This document shows, piece by piece, positions 19,210 through 29,571 of a DNA stretch of 64,000 nucleotides. Under the pieces are notes generated by a model. That model saw only the letters and a list, made by a program, of their open reading frames with translations, made no database searches and was not told the origin of the DNA. The position numbers and the translations under genes are program-made. Position 1 is the stretch's first letter, and every line of letters starts with the position of its first letter. This DNA is from Sphingopyxis sp. PET50 (lineage in GTDB: Bacteria > Pseudomonadota > Alphaproteobacteria > Sphingomonadales > Sphingomonadaceae): contig NZ_CP104207.1 of NCBI RefSeq assembly GCF_025244705.1, forward strand, positions 1,860,001 through 1,924,000, in the 5' to 3' direction.

Positions 19210-19296
19210 GTCGCCCCCGCGAAGGCGGGGGCCGCCATCGACCTATCCGGGCGTCGCGGCGTAAACCGGTGCCGCCCCCGCCTTCGCGGGGACGAC
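19210..19296. repeat. REP-like inverted repeat (GTCGCCCCCGCGAAGGCGGGGG family)
   Basis: Arms at 19210-19236 and 19271-19296 are complementary. Other copies: 26101-26186, 33948-34035 and 62714-62800. Confidence 0.85.
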
Positions 19297-19355
19297 ATCA
19301 TGTTCGCCCGGAACCACCATCCGCATGCCTCGCCAAAAATAGCCTCTCCCTTGGA

Positions 19356-19396
19356 GTTGACATCGTAAACATAAATCCCATGTTAACATCGTCAAC
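19356..19396. promoter_or_regulatory. Candidate operator upstream of the NTF2-like gene
   Basis: Imperfect inverted repeat GTTGACATCGTAAACAT - 7 bp - ATGTTAACATCGTCAAC, 20 bp before the ATG; it also contains an ACATCGTAAAC/ACATCGTCAAC direct repeat. The AT-rich dyad overlaps a TTGACA -35-like box, as expected for repression by a TetR-type protein. The regulator is not in the window. Confidence 0.5.
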
Positions 19397-19415
19397 ACCA
19401 ACAGGAGTCCCCCTC

Positions 19416-19871
19416 ATGTACCACTTCATCGTCCGCCACAATGTCCGCAGGATCTTCGTCGGCCTCAGCCGCGGCGACTGGGAATCGGCGCTCGCCGGGA
19501 TGGCCGACCGTTTCGAGCATATCTTTCCCGGCGACCATGCGCTTGGCGGCACGCGCCATACCAAGGCAGGCCTGCGAGCCTGGTTCCAGCGCCTGTTCAG
19601 CGTCCATCCGGTGCTGAAGTTCGAGATCAAGCATATCGCGTCGAGCGGCTGGCCGTGGGATACGACCGCGGTGATCGAATGGCGCGACCGCGCGGTGATG
19701 GCCGACGGCGACACCAGCTATGTCAACGACGGCGTCCACATCATCCGCCTGCGCTGGGGCAAGATCGTCAGCCTCCACCCCTATCTCGACACCGCCCGAT
19801 ATGCCGCCGCGCTGAAACGCCTCGCGGGCACCGGCTTCGCCGCAGTCGGCGCCGCGCCGATCGAGGATTGA
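19416..19871 (+). CDS. NTF2/SnoaL-like domain protein
   Basis: 151 residues. The pattern of an N-terminal helix pair, a central Trp-rich strand segment (WPWDTTAVIEWRDRA) and a final strand with DGVHIIRLRWGKIVSLHPYLDT matches the SnoaL/NTF2-like fold used by small isomerases, hydratases and ligand binders. The substrate is not known. A striking dyad operator precedes it, so it is probably ligand-induced. It stands alone. Confidence 0.82.
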   Translation: MYHFIVRHNVRRIFVGLSRGDWESALAGMADRFEHIFPGDHALGGTRHTKAGLRAWFQRLFSVHPVLKFEIKHIASSGWPWDTTAVIEWRDRAVMADGDTSYVNDGVHIIRLRWGKIVSLHPYLDTARYAAALKRLAGTGFAAVGAAPIED

Positions 19872-19915
19872 GCCATTCGGAAGAGGCGGATGCCGGTATC
19901 GCCCGGCATCCGCCC

Positions 19916-20266
19916 TCAGCCGCGCAATATCTTCTCCATCTTCCTGCCCCTGGCGAGTTCGTCGATCAGCTTGTCGAGATAGCGCAGTTCGCGCATCAGC
20001 GGCTCTTCGATATTTTCGACCCGGATGCCGCAAATCACCCCGGTGATCAGCGAGCGCGCGGGATGGAGCGCCGGAGCCTTCGCGAAGAAATCCTCGAAAT
20101 TGGTGCCCTTCGCCAGTTCGGCCTCCAGCGCCTTCTGGCTGTATCCGGTCAGCCAGCGGAAAATCTCGTCGACCTCGGCCTTGGTCCGCCCCTTCTTTTC
20201 CGCCTTGGTGATATAGTGCGGGTACACGCTCGCGACGCTGATCGAATAGATGCGATGCTTGGTCAT
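19916..20266 (-). CDS. DUF2200 family protein
   Basis: 116 residues from ATG 20264-20266. Matches the compact DUF2200 family (begins [33 protein letters not shown]...; ends [21 protein letters not shown]). No function is established for the family; the fold is helical and cytosolic. It converges with the NTF2-like gene and is followed upstream by a REP element. Confidence 0.88.
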   Translation of the reverse strand: MTKHRIYSISVASVYPHYITKAEKKGRTKAEVDEIFRWLTGYSQKALEAELAKGTNFEDFFAKAPALHPARSLITGVICGIRVENIEEPLMRELRYLDKLIDELARGRKMEKILRG

Positions 20267-20353
20267 GCCGCGGTGTCTACGCCGACCGCGCCCGTTCGTC
20301 ACTCCCGGCTTGATCCGCTTTTCATGGCTGGTTCGGGGTGGATTGCAGTCATT

Positions 20354-20464
20354 CCCCTCCCTTCCAGGGAGGGGTTAGGGGTGGGTGCGAGCGAAGCGAG
20401 CCGAAAGACAGAACGCCGCCTTCGGCGGCAACCCACCCCCAGCCCCTCCCTGGAAGGGAGGGGA
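20354..20464. repeat. REP-like inverted repeat between DUF2200 gene and serB
   Basis: CCCCTCCCTTCCAGGGAGGGG at one end and its complement at the other enclose GCCGCCTTCGGCGGC; same family as 12171-12297 and 55437-55563. Confidence 0.8.
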
Positions 20465-20487
20465 GAACCAAGGTCGCGTTCTATCCT

Positions 20488-21372
20488 CTACCCCAGCACC
20501 CAGCTCCGCCGCGGATAGCCCTGCGCCCACAGGAGCGCGGTCAGATCATGGTGCCGGATCACCGCATCGGCCGCCTCGCCGGCCGCCGCGTGGGGATAAT
20601 AGCCGATCCCCAGCCCCGCCGCGGTCAGCATCGGGATGTCGTTCGCGCCGTCGCCCACCGCCAGCGTCTCGGCGAGCGGCAGGCCGCGTTTCGCCGCCTC
20701 GGCCTTCAGCGCCTCCAGCTTGCCGGCGCTGTCGACGATCGGCTCGCGCACGCCGCCCGACAATTTGCCGCCCGCAATCTCCAGATGATTGGCGACCACC
20801 CTGTCGAAGCCGATCGCCTCGCCCACCGGGTCGGCAAAGGCGGTGAAGCCCCCCGACACCAGCACCGACCAGGCCCCGTGCGCCTTCATCGTCTGCACCA
20901 GCGTGCGCGCGCCGCGGGTCAGCCGCACGCGCTCGATCCGGCATTCGGCGAGCACGCTCTCGGCCATGCCGCCGAGCAGCCCGACACGCTCGAACAGCGC
21001 CGCGCGGAAATCGAGCTCGCCGCGCATCGCGCGCGCGGTGATCTCGGCGATCTGCGGCTTGAGCCCCGCATAGTCGGCGAGTTCGTCGATGCATTCGACC
21101 GTGATCATCGTCGAATCCATGTCGGCGACGATCAGTTTCTTGGTCCGGTCGCCCAGCGGCTGCACGACGATGTCGAGCGCGCCATGGTCCATCTTCGCCA
21201 GTTCGGCGCGCGCGCTGACCAGGCTGCCCTGGAACACGATGTCGGCGGCGTCCCCGACGTCGAGCCAGTGCGGCGCGCCGACGTCGTGCCCCGTCGCGTC
21301 GAGCCGGTCGATGCCCTCGCGAACCACCTCGTCGGTCAGCTTTCCGGCTGCTATCAGCGTGGCTACGAACAT
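20488..21372 (-). CDS. serB: Phosphoserine phosphatase
   Basis: 294 residues from ATG 21370-21372. Last step of serine synthesis, hydrolysing phosphoserine. HAD-superfamily motif I DMDSTMI (about 85-91) holds the nucleophile Asp; motif II is in [14 protein letters not shown]; motif III Lys is near [13 protein letters not shown]; motif [13 protein letters not shown]. An N-terminal regulatory region of about 75 residues precedes the catalytic domain, as in longer SerB proteins. Its ATG and that of the divergent miaA share the four bases CATG, so each promoter must lie inside the other gene. Confidence 0.95.
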   Translation of the reverse strand: MFVATLIAAGKLTDEVVREGIDRLDATGHDVGAPHWLDVGDAADIVFQGSLVSARAELAKMDHGALDIVVQPLGDRTKKLIVADMDSTMITVECIDELADYAGLKPQIAEITARAMRGELDFRAALFERVGLLGGMAESVLAECRIERVRLTRGARTLVQTMKAHGAWSVLVSGGFTAFADPVGEAIGFDRVVANHLEIAGGKLSGGVREPIVDSAGKLEALKAEAAKRGLPLAETLAVGDGANDIPMLTAAGLGIGYYPHAAAGEAADAVIRHHDLTALLWAQGYPRRSWVLG

Positions 21373-22330
21373 GGCATCTCCTTCACTCTCTCCGGCCGCG
21401 AAGCCGCCCGTCGCGCTTATCGCCGGACCTACCGCCAGCGGCAAGAGCGCATTGGCGGTGGCGCTCGCCGGGGCGCTCGGCAACGGCATCGTCGTCAACG
21501 CCGACGCCAGCCAGGTCTATGCCGACCTCGCCATTCTCTCGGCGCGTCCGGCCGCGGAGGACATGGCGGGAATCCCGCACCGCCTCTTCGGCCATGTCGA
21601 CGGCGCCGAGGCGCATAACGCCGCGCGCTGGTCCGGTGAAGCGCGCGCGGCGATCCGCGACGCTCATGCGGCGGGGAAAGTGCCCATCCTCACCGGCGGC
21701 ACCGGCCTGTACCTGCGCACTTTGCTCTTCGGCATCGCGCCGGTGCCCGAAATCGATCCGCAAGTCCGCAAGTCCGTGCGCGCGATGGCGGTCGCCGACG
21801 CTTATGCCGCGCTCGCCGCCGCCGACCCCGCCGCCGCGCAGCGCCTGAACCCCGCCGACACCACGCGCGTCGCCCGCGCGCTCGAAGTGGTGCGATCGAC
21901 CGGCCGCCCGCTCGCCGACTGGCAGGCCGCACGCGAGGGCGGCATCGCGGACGCCATCGCCCTCACCCCCTTCCTTCTGCTCCCGCCGCGCGACTGGCTG
22001 CGCGAGCGCTGCGATACCCGCCTCGCCGCCATGTTCGACGGCGGCGCGATCGAAGAGGCCCAGGCGCTGCTCGCCCGCGATCTCGACCCCGGCCTTCCCG
22101 TGATGCGCGCCATCGGCGTGCCCCAGATCGCGCAATATCTGCGGGGACGGATCGACCGCACCGAGGCGCTGGCGCTCGCCCAGGCCGCGACCCGCCAATA
22201 TGCGAAGCGCCAATTTACCTGGTTCCGCCACCAGCCGCCTGCGGACTGGCCGCGGCACGCCGAGTCACTAAACAATGATAATATCAACAAAATAGCAATA
22301 ATATTACGTCATAGGCTGTTGACAGGATAG
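21371..22330 (+). CDS. miaA: tRNA dimethylallyltransferase
   Basis: 319 residues. Adds the dimethylallyl group to A37 of tRNAs reading UNN codons. P-loop [10 protein letters not shown] at about 18-27, DASQVYADL near 45, TGGTGLYLR near 115, and the C-terminal [10 protein letters not shown] motif. Start chosen at ATG 21371, overlapping the serB start by two bases on the opposite strand. The last 20 residues (after [10 protein letters not shown]) are encoded by an AT-rich segment that also appears to hold the ilvB promoter. Confidence 0.95.
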   Translation: MASPSLSPAAKPPVALIAGPTASGKSALAVALAGALGNGIVVNADASQVYADLAILSARPAAEDMAGIPHRLFGHVDGAEAHNAARWSGEARAAIRDAHAAGKVPILTGGTGLYLRTLLFGIAPVPEIDPQVRKSVRAMAVADAYAALAAADPAAAQRLNPADTTRVARALEVVRSTGRPLADWQAAREGGIADAIALTPFLLLPPRDWLRERCDTRLAAMFDGGAIEEAQALLARDLDPGLPVMRAIGVPQIAQYLRGRIDRTEALALAQAATRQYAKRQFTWFRHQPPADWPRHAESLNNDNINKIAIILRHRLLTG

Positions 22331-22347
22331 AATCATGCACCTATTGC
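22319..22347 (+). promoter_or_regulatory. Candidate sigma70-type promoter for ilvB-ilvN
   Basis: TTGACA at 22319-22324, a 17-bp spacer, and TATTGC at 22342-22347, within an AT-rich patch overlapping the miaA stop codon. The transcription start would be near 22354, about 63 bp before the ilvB GTG. Confidence 0.5.
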
Positions 22348-22412
22348 CCGCCGACCTGCTGCGTCGCACAAGGCGCGCGCCGGTTCGCGGGCAGGGCCGA
22401 GGAAAGGAGTAA
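22335..22412 (+). CDS. Possible ilvB leader peptide
   Basis: A 25-codon frame beginning [12 protein letters not shown], with four Leu codons among the first nine, ends 4 bp before the ilvB GTG; its last codons contain the ilvB ribosome site GGAAAGGAG. A potential stem, GCCCGCCGACC with GGTTCGCGGGC (9 of 11 paired), lies inside. ilvBN attenuation by a leader peptide is known in other alphaproteobacteria. Against this, the best promoter would start transcription downstream of this ATG, and no terminator T-run follows. Confidence 0.3.
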   Translation: MHLLPADLLRRTRRAPVRGQGRGKE

Positions 22413-22416
22413 AGTC

Positions 22417-24172
22417 GTGACGGAAATGAGTGGTGCCGACATGGTGGTTCAGGCGCTGGTCGACCTCGGGGTCGACACGGTGTTCGGCTATCCGGGCGGT
22501 GCGGTGCTTCCGATCTACGACGCGCTCTTCAAGCATCCGACGATCAAGCACATCCTCGTCCGCCACGAACAGGCGGCGACCCACGCGGCGGAGGGCTATG
22601 CGCGCTCGACCGGAAAGCCCGGCGTCGTGCTCGTCACCTCCGGCCCCGGCGCGACCAATGCCGTCACCGGCATCACCGACGCGCTGATGGATCTCGATCC
22701 CGATGGTCGTGCTCACCGGCCAGGTGTCGACCGCGCTGATCGGCACCGACGCGTTCCAGGAATGCGACACCGTCGGCATCACGCGCCACTGCACGAAGCA
22801 CAACTATCTCGTGATGGACCCCGAACGCCTCGGCCCGATCCTGCACGAGGCTTTCTATATCGCGACCCACGGCCGCCCCGGCCCCGTCGTGATCGACATC
22901 CCCAAGAATGTGCAGGTCGCGACGGGCAACTACGTCATCCCCGAAAAGATCGCGCACAAGAGCTATCGCCCTCAGGTCGAACCCGACGCCGACGCGATCG
23001 CACAGGCCATGGCGCTGATCGTGGCGGCCGAGCGCCCCATCTTCTACACCGGCGGCGGCGTCATCAACGCCGGCCCCGATGCCAGCGCCGCGCTGCGCCA
23101 GCTGGTGTCGCTGACCGGCGCACCGATCACCTCGACGCTGATGGGGCTCGGCGCCTTCCCCTCGGACGATCCGAAGTGGCTCGGCATGCTCGGCATGCAC
23201 GGCACCTTCGAGGCCAATATGGCGATGAACCGCGCCGACCTGATCGTCGCGGTCGGCGCGCGCTTCGACGACCGCGTGACCGGCCGCCTCGACGCCTTCG
23301 CGCCCGAGGCGAAGAAGATCCACATCGACATCGACCGCAGCTCGATCAACAAGATCGTCCCGGTGGACGTCGCGGTGGTCGGCGATGCCGGCCGCGCGCT
23401 CGACGCGCTGATCGCCGCCTGGCAGGAGGCGGGGCACAAGGCGCGCGACTATGGCGAATGGTGGCGCCGCATCGACGGCTGGCGCGCGACGCGCTGCCTC
23501 GACTTCCCCGAAAAGAAAGAGCCGCAGGCGGAGATCATGCCGCAGCGCGCGGTCAAGGCGCTGTTCGACGCGACGCGCGGCCGCGATCCGATCATCACCA
23601 CCGAGGTCGGCCAGCACCAGATGTGGGCGGCGCAGCATTTCGGCTTCTCGGCCCCCAACCGCTGGCTCACCAGCGGCGGGCTCGGCACCATGGGGTACGG
23701 CTTCCCCGCCGCGGTCGGCGCGCAGATCGCGCACCCGAACCGGCTCGTCATCTGCATCGCGGGCGAAGCCTCGCTCCAGATGAATATCCAGGAAATGGGG
23801 ACGGTCAGCCAGTACCGCCTGCCGGTGAAGATCTTCATCCTCAACAACCAGTGGATGGGCATGGTCCGCCAGTGGCAGGAACTGACCTACGAGAGCCGTT
23901 ATTCGAACAGCTATTCGGACAGCCTGCCCGATTTCGTGAAGCTGGCGGGCGCCTATGGCTGGACCGGGCTGCGCATCGACACGCTCGGCGAGCTGGAGGA
24001 CGGCATCGCCACGATGATCGAGACCCCGGGCCCGGTGATCGTCGACTGCCGCGTCGCCCAGCTCGCCAATTGCTTCCCGATGATCCCGAGCGGCGCCGCG
24101 CACACCGACATGATCCTCCAGCCGAGCGACGTCACCGGCACGATGGACGACGAAGCGAAAGCGCTGGTGTGA
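22417..24172 (+). CDS. ilvB: Acetolactate synthase large subunit (frameshift in sequence)
   Basis: Condenses two pyruvates (or pyruvate plus 2-oxobutyrate) with thiamine diphosphate and FAD, first common step to Val, Leu and Ile. GTG start at 22417 after GGAAAGGAG. Frames join near 22692: GATCTCGATCC reads correctly as GACTCGATCC when one extra T is removed, giving [15 protein letters not shown]. Repaired length is about 584 residues. The catalytic Glu is in [15 protein letters not shown] near residue 50. The ThDP/Mg motif, usually GDGS or GDAS, reads AGEASLQMN here. Followed by ilvN after a repeat-filled gap of 208 bp and then ilvC. Confidence 0.95.
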
Positions 24173-24194
24173 TGCGGCGTCGCGGAAACATCTT

Positions 24195-24374
24195 CTCCCC
24201 CCTTGCGGGGGAGAAAAGACTTGGCTTGGCGGTCCTGAGCTTGTCGAAGGGCCGCCTAGCAAGTCTTAGAGAGGGGGGCGAGCCTTCGGCTCGCATCACC
24301 CTCTCCCAGCTTCGACTAGCGAGCAAGCTCGCAAGTCTCCGCAACCCTCTCCCGTCGAGGGAGAGGGGGAGTAT
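24195..24374. repeat. Composite REP-like repeat between ilvB and ilvN
   Basis: CTCCCCCCTTGCGGGGGAG-type palindrome, a half copy of the GGTCCTGAGCTTGTCGAAGG repeat, and a closing CTCTCCCGTCGAGGGAGAG. Insertion of this array separates two genes that are normally tightly linked. Confidence 0.75.
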
Positions 24375-24380
24375 GCTTTA

Positions 24381-26062
<1,682 letters not shown>

Positions 26063-26100
26063 CGGCGGCAGCACGGTCACCGTGCCCGACCCAAAGGCCG

Positions 26101-26186
26101 TGCTCCCGCGAAGGCGGGAGCCCATCTCCGGTCGGCGTCATTTCCAGCTCGGCAGGAGATGGGTCCCCGCCTTCGCGGGGACACAG
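26101..26186. repeat. REP-like inverted repeat between ilvC and the GFA gene
   Basis: TGCTCCCGCGAAGGCGGGAG... and ...GTCCCCGCCTTCGCGGGGACA with an inner CCCATCTCC/GGAGATGGG pair. Same family as 19210-19296. Confidence 0.8.
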
Positions 26187-26224
26187 GCCTTCATTACCTG
26201 AAGACCATGCTCTAATAACGGGCG

Positions 26225-26828
26225 ATGGCATCCTCCGACCTCGCCTTCGCCTGCCAATGCGGCGCCGTTTCCGGAACGCTGCTCGACGTCGGCCCCGGCC
26301 AGGGCGACCATGTCATATGTCATTGCACCGATTGCCAGCGGCTGACACGCCATCTCGGCCACGCTCGGCCGGGTACTCGACACGCACGGCGGCAGCGCGC
26401 TCTACCAGTCGCGCTGCGCGCGCCTGCGCATCGACACCGGCCGCGACCGGCTCGCCTGTCTCCATCTGACCGACAAGCCGACGCTGCGCTGGTATGCATC
26501 CTGCTGCGGCATGCCGCTGTTCAACACTTATGCGAATGGCCGGATTCCCTACATCACGACCCAGCTCGCCGCCTGCGACCCGGCGAAGCGCGCGGCGCTG
26601 GTCGGCCCGCCGCTCGGCCATCTGTTCACCGGGGACGGCATCGGCGACACCAGCGCATTGCCGAAGATGAGCATGGTCCGGCTGATGCGCCGCTTCTTCA
26701 CGCGCATGGTCCGCGACATGATCTCGGGCGACCGCCGCCGCTGCGTGCTGTTCGACGCCGCGACGCTCGCACCGATCGCGGCGCCGCACCGCCTGACCGC
26801 CGAGGAATGCCGGGCCTTGCGGCCCTAA
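26225..26828 (+). CDS. DUF6151/GFA-like zinc-binding protein (frameshift in sequence)
   Basis: About 200 residues after repair. Cysteine pattern of the glutathione-dependent formaldehyde-activating (GFA/CENP-V) fold: CQCGAVSG, CHCTDCQ and WYASCCGMPLFNT, three paired sites for structural and catalytic zinc. The frame breaks at GCTCGGC 26363-26369; removing the extra T gives GCCGGC and LGHAGRVLDTHGGSALYQS. Substrate unknown; many family members are not formaldehyde enzymes. Lies just left of the 3.3 kb transposon. Confidence 0.85.
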
Positions 26829-26833
26829 ACTCC

Positions 26834-26900
26834 GTCATTGCGACCCCGGCGAAAGCCGGGCGGAGCAATCCAGAGCGAGTTTACGCCCATTCCGGAGCCG
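26834..26900. repeat. Left half of a REP-like palindrome split by the transposon
   Basis: CGTCATTGCGACCCCGGCGAAAG... begins a repeat of the same family as 9177-9253; its partner CCTCGCAATGACG lies at 30238-30251 on the far side of the inserted element. Together they show the insertion point. Confidence 0.75.
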
Positions 26901-26993
26901 GGTAGTGTCTCAGTTTGAATTTTGAATCCCGCTCCGGTGGCAATCCGGCCGCGAAGGGCCTATATGCTTAGCGGAAAGCACGGAGGACAGCGC

Positions 26994-27272
26994 ATGTATG
27001 GCGTCCGCATTATGGTCGATGGCAAGGTCGATATCAAAATCTTTGAGTCGCTGACCGCAGCACAAGCTCGGCTCAACCAAGGCCGGCATCAGACATACGA
27101 TGGCGAGTTCGACAGTATCGCAATCTTCCGCGTCTCGGGTGCCAAATCTGTCCGCGAAGCGGCAGACGCCATCCGAGCCGCGGACGCCAGCAAGATAGAG
27201 CTGGTGGATATACAAGAGTCATTCGATGCGACGATCGCCAAGTTGGCGACCAAAATAGAGATAGATCTGTAA
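26994..27272 (+). CDS. Hypothetical transposon cargo protein
   Basis: 92 residues, start ATG 26994 with GGAGGA 7 bp before it. No signal peptide, membrane segment or cysteine; mixed alpha/beta composition (VRIMVDGKVDIKIFESL ... SIAIFRVSGAKSVREAADAI). I do not recognise a family. The stop TAA shares its last base with the next ATG, so it is translationally coupled to the following basic protein. Confidence 0.75.
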   Translation: MYGVRIMVDGKVDIKIFESLTAAQARLNQGRHQTYDGEFDSIAIFRVSGAKSVREAADAIRAADASKIELVDIQESFDATIAKLATKIEIDL

Positions 27273-27496
27273 TGCCTAAAGGACCCCGTGGAGAAAAGCG
27301 GCCCGCCGACGCCATTGGCCTCGCCGTGATGATCGGCAAGATCGCGACCGGCGAGATTGAGGACGAGCGCGACGACGTGAAAAGCGCCGCCGCTGCGCTC
27401 GGAAGTAAGGGCGGCAAGGCGCGTGCGGCGAATATGACGCCAGAGCGGCGAGCAGAGATTGCGCGCAAGGCCGCTGAAAAGCGATGGGGCAAGTAA
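27272..27496 (+). CDS. Small basic conserved protein (KGG-like), transposon cargo
   Basis: 74 residues, starts on the last base of the previous stop (taATG). The C-terminal half GSKGGKARAANMTPERRAEIARKAAEKRWGK is a strongly basic, Ala/Lys-rich helical motif seen in many short proteins near mobile elements, some labelled RNA-binding without evidence. Nucleic-acid binding is plausible from charge alone. The stop at 27494-27496 directly abuts the first of two palindromic operators of the next unit. Confidence 0.75.
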   Translation: MPKGPRGEKRPADAIGLAVMIGKIATGEIEDERDDVKSAAAALGSKGGKARAANMTPERRAEIARKAAEKRWGK

Positions 27497-27533
27497 CTTG
27501 TCATTTTGCCAAGGCACTTGACATTTTGACAAG
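27497..27533. promoter_or_regulatory. Tandem palindromic operators of the toxin-antitoxin-like unit
   Basis: Two 17-bp dyads with consensus CTTGNCA-TTT-TGNCAAG: CTTGTCATTTTGCCAAG at 27497-27513 and CTTGACATTTTGACAAG at 27517-27533. Their centres are 20 bp apart, about two helical turns, and the second includes a TTGACA -35-like box. This is the layout expected for cooperative autoregulation by the HTH antitoxin encoded downstream. Confidence 0.7.
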
Positions 27534-27576
27534 TTTGGCCTAGCGGGGCGGGACAGTCTCCCAGGAAGGACCAACT

Positions 27577-27891
27577 ATGGCTGCCGCCGAAAGCGAATAC
27601 GCGTTTGAAACCGAGTTTATCAACGGTGTCTTTGGCACCGGCATCTACAGCCTGACCGTCTCGCGTAAGGGGGCGGCAGATATGCGCGCCTTGGGCGTGA
27701 CGATTCCGGACGTGACCTTCATTCTTATGAACGGCCGCGTGGTGCGGAGCGATATGCTGGACAGGCGCGGCCTTTGGGACGTTCGGGGCGAAACGGTCGA
27801 GGGGATCGAACTCGAACTGACCGTGGCGGTCATTTCCTGTGAATGTGACGTTGAACTGCTAGAAATTCTGGTGGTGAAGGAGAAGAGGTGA
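27577..27891 (+). CDS. Putative toxin, DUF4258/MqsR-like
   Basis: 104 residues, start ATG 27577 after AGGAAGGA. The order SLTVSRKGAADMRALGVTIPDVTFILMNGRVVRSD ... LWDVRGETVEGIELELTVAVI follows the small RelE/MqsR-related DUF4258 pattern (helix, then 'G-I-..-V..V...G.V', then a strand with W.V.G.......L.V.V). It is six bases from an HTH protein and behind tandem operators. RNA cleavage is inferred from the family resemblance, not shown by residues I can name with confidence. Confidence 0.65.
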   Translation: MAAAESEYAFETEFINGVFGTGIYSLTVSRKGAADMRALGVTIPDVTFILMNGRVVRSDMLDRRGLWDVRGETVEGIELELTVAVISCECDVELLEILVVKEKR

Positions 27892-27897
27892 AGTATT

Positions 27898-28470
27898 ATG
27901 ATCAACACGCATGGAAGTATCGCCCATGTTGTCGATCAGTTTGAGGCAACTGACCTTGGAGCGCCGTTTAAAGTTATACTGAATAAATGCGTGAAGGTCG
28001 TTTCTGACAAGGCGACGGGTGAAGTTTTGAGCTACACCATCCCGGACCCTGATGGGTTGCTGCGGATGGTTGTCCTTTCTCGGATTATGCATCCGCGGAA
28101 GCTTTTTGGCGCAGATATTAAGTTTCTGCGTAAAGCTGTCGGGCTGATGCAAAAGGAGGTTGCTAAGGGAATTGATGTAACGCCCGAACATTTGTCGAAG
28201 TGCGAAGCAGGCAAGCTTGCCCTGTCTGGCGGCGGGGATAAGCTTCTGCGTCTCTTGTTTTTCAAGACTGCGATCAAGCATCACAAAATTGAGAGCAGCA
28301 AAGCTAAGAAGAAGATCGAAAATCTTTTGGACAAGATTTTCGATGACCAGCCAATTTGCGCCCATGACGTGGACGATGAAATTGTGCTGCGATTCTCGCG
28401 GGGCATTGCTAAGCCTCGCGCGGATAATGACGATGACGAACCGGAATATAGGCTGATGGACGCCATTTAA
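27898..28470 (+). CDS. HTH (XRE-type) antitoxin-like protein
   Basis: 190 residues. A helix-turn-helix lies at about 74-120 (IKFLRKAVGLMQKEVAKGIDVTPEHLSKCEAGKLALS). The N-terminal part with CVKVVSDKATGEVLSYTIPDPDGL resembles the toxin-binding region of MqsA-like antitoxins, but without the usual CxxC zinc pairs. An acidic tail (DNDDDEPEY) ends the protein. It starts 6 bp after the toxin-like gene, and the tandem operators upstream fit autoregulation. Toxin-first order is as in mqsRA and higBA. Confidence 0.75.
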   Translation: MINTHGSIAHVVDQFEATDLGAPFKVILNKCVKVVSDKATGEVLSYTIPDPDGLLRMVVLSRIMHPRKLFGADIKFLRKAVGLMQKEVAKGIDVTPEHLSKCEAGKLALSGGGDKLLRLLFFKTAIKHHKIESSKAKKKIENLLDKIFDDQPICAHDVDDEIVLRFSRGIAKPRADNDDDEPEYRLMDAI

Positions 28471-28573
28471 GCCCATATCGCCGGACTGACATTGGCCCGC
28501 GCCTCGCAAAGAGTGTGCGGGCCTTTTCGTGTGCACTTTTTGCTTTACACTAAGCATAAAAGTTCATATTAAA

Positions 28574-29461
28574 ATGAGCATGAACAAGCTGCCCCTCGCC
28601 AAGCGCACCCAAATCCTCGCAATGCTCTGCGAAGGCTCGTCGATGCGGTCGATCAGCCGCATTGCTGATGTGTCGATCAACACGGTGTCGAAGCTGCTTA
28701 TCGAGGCTGGCGAAGCGTGCCTCGCCCTTCACGATGAGCATGTTCGCAATGTGAAGGCTTCCCGCATCCAGTGCGACGAGATTTGGTCGTTCTGCTACGC
28801 GAAGCAGAAGAATGTCGCGGACGCGAAGGCCGCGCCGTCCGGCGCCGGTGACGTCTGGACGTGGACCGCTATCGACAGCGACACAAAACTGATGGTGTCC
28901 TATTTCGTCGGCGACCGTGGCGCGGAAAGCGCGATGATCCTGATGGACGACCTTCGCGACCGCCTCTCCAATCGTGTCCAGCTCACGACTGACGGCCACA
29001 AGGCATATCTTGAAGCGGTCGAAGGCGCGTTCGGCGCTGACGTCGATTATGCGCAGCTTGTGAAGCTCTATGGCAGCGAAGGCGGTAAGGGCAGCGAAGT
29101 CCGCTACAGCCCCGCAGAATGCACCGGCATCAAGAAGCGGCGCGTGGAAGGCAATCCCGACATTGCCCACGTCAGCACGTCGCACATCGAGCGCATGAAC
29201 CTTTCGATCCGGATGCAAAACCGCCGCTTCACGCGACTGACTAACGCCTTCTCAAAGAAGCTCGACAATCACATTCACGCGCTGGCGCTGTATTTCGCGT
29301 TCTACAACTTCTGCCGCATCCATAAGACGCTTCGCGTTACCCCGGCGATGGCCGCTGGCATTACCGACCGCCTTTGGTCGCTGGATGATATTGTGGCGAA
29401 GATCGACGCGATGGCGGCGCCTCCCGCAAAGCGTGGACCCTATAAAAAGCGCAAAAGCTGA
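28574..29461 (+). CDS. DDE transposase, IS1-like family
   Basis: 295 residues from ATG 28574. An upstream GTG would add 15 residues but lacks a ribosome site. N-terminal HTH (SSMRSISRIADVSINTVSKLL, about 22-42) and a DDE catalytic core: Asp in QCDEIWSF (68), Asp in LTTDGHKAYL (140) and Glu in STSHIERMN (206), with the conserved tail FAFYNFCRIHKTLRVTPAMAAGI. This transposase group is common in alphaproteobacteria and is usually filed under IS1. It presumably acts on the 23-bp ends of this element. Confidence 0.9.
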   Translation: MSMNKLPLAKRTQILAMLCEGSSMRSISRIADVSINTVSKLLIEAGEACLALHDEHVRNVKASRIQCDEIWSFCYAKQKNVADAKAAPSGAGDVWTWTAIDSDTKLMVSYFVGDRGAESAMILMDDLRDRLSNRVQLTTDGHKAYLEAVEGAFGADVDYAQLVKLYGSEGGKGSEVRYSPAECTGIKKRRVEGNPDIAHVSTSHIERMNLSIRMQNRRFTRLTNAFSKKLDNHIHALALYFAFYNFCRIHKTLRVTPAMAAGITDRLWSLDDIVAKIDAMAAPPAKRGPYKKRKS

Positions 29462-29571
29462 AATGAGTAGGGGGGCCAACCTTACGGCTTAGCCCCCCTT
29501 TCCGGAAGGCCGGTGCCAACCGGGTGAATGCACTTTTCTTACCTAAAACTTGCTGATATGTCAAGGCCCAC

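Noticed and set aside
28529..28573. GTG start extending the transposase by 15 residues
   Set aside because: No ribosome site and low similarity to family N-termini; ATG 28574 fits better.
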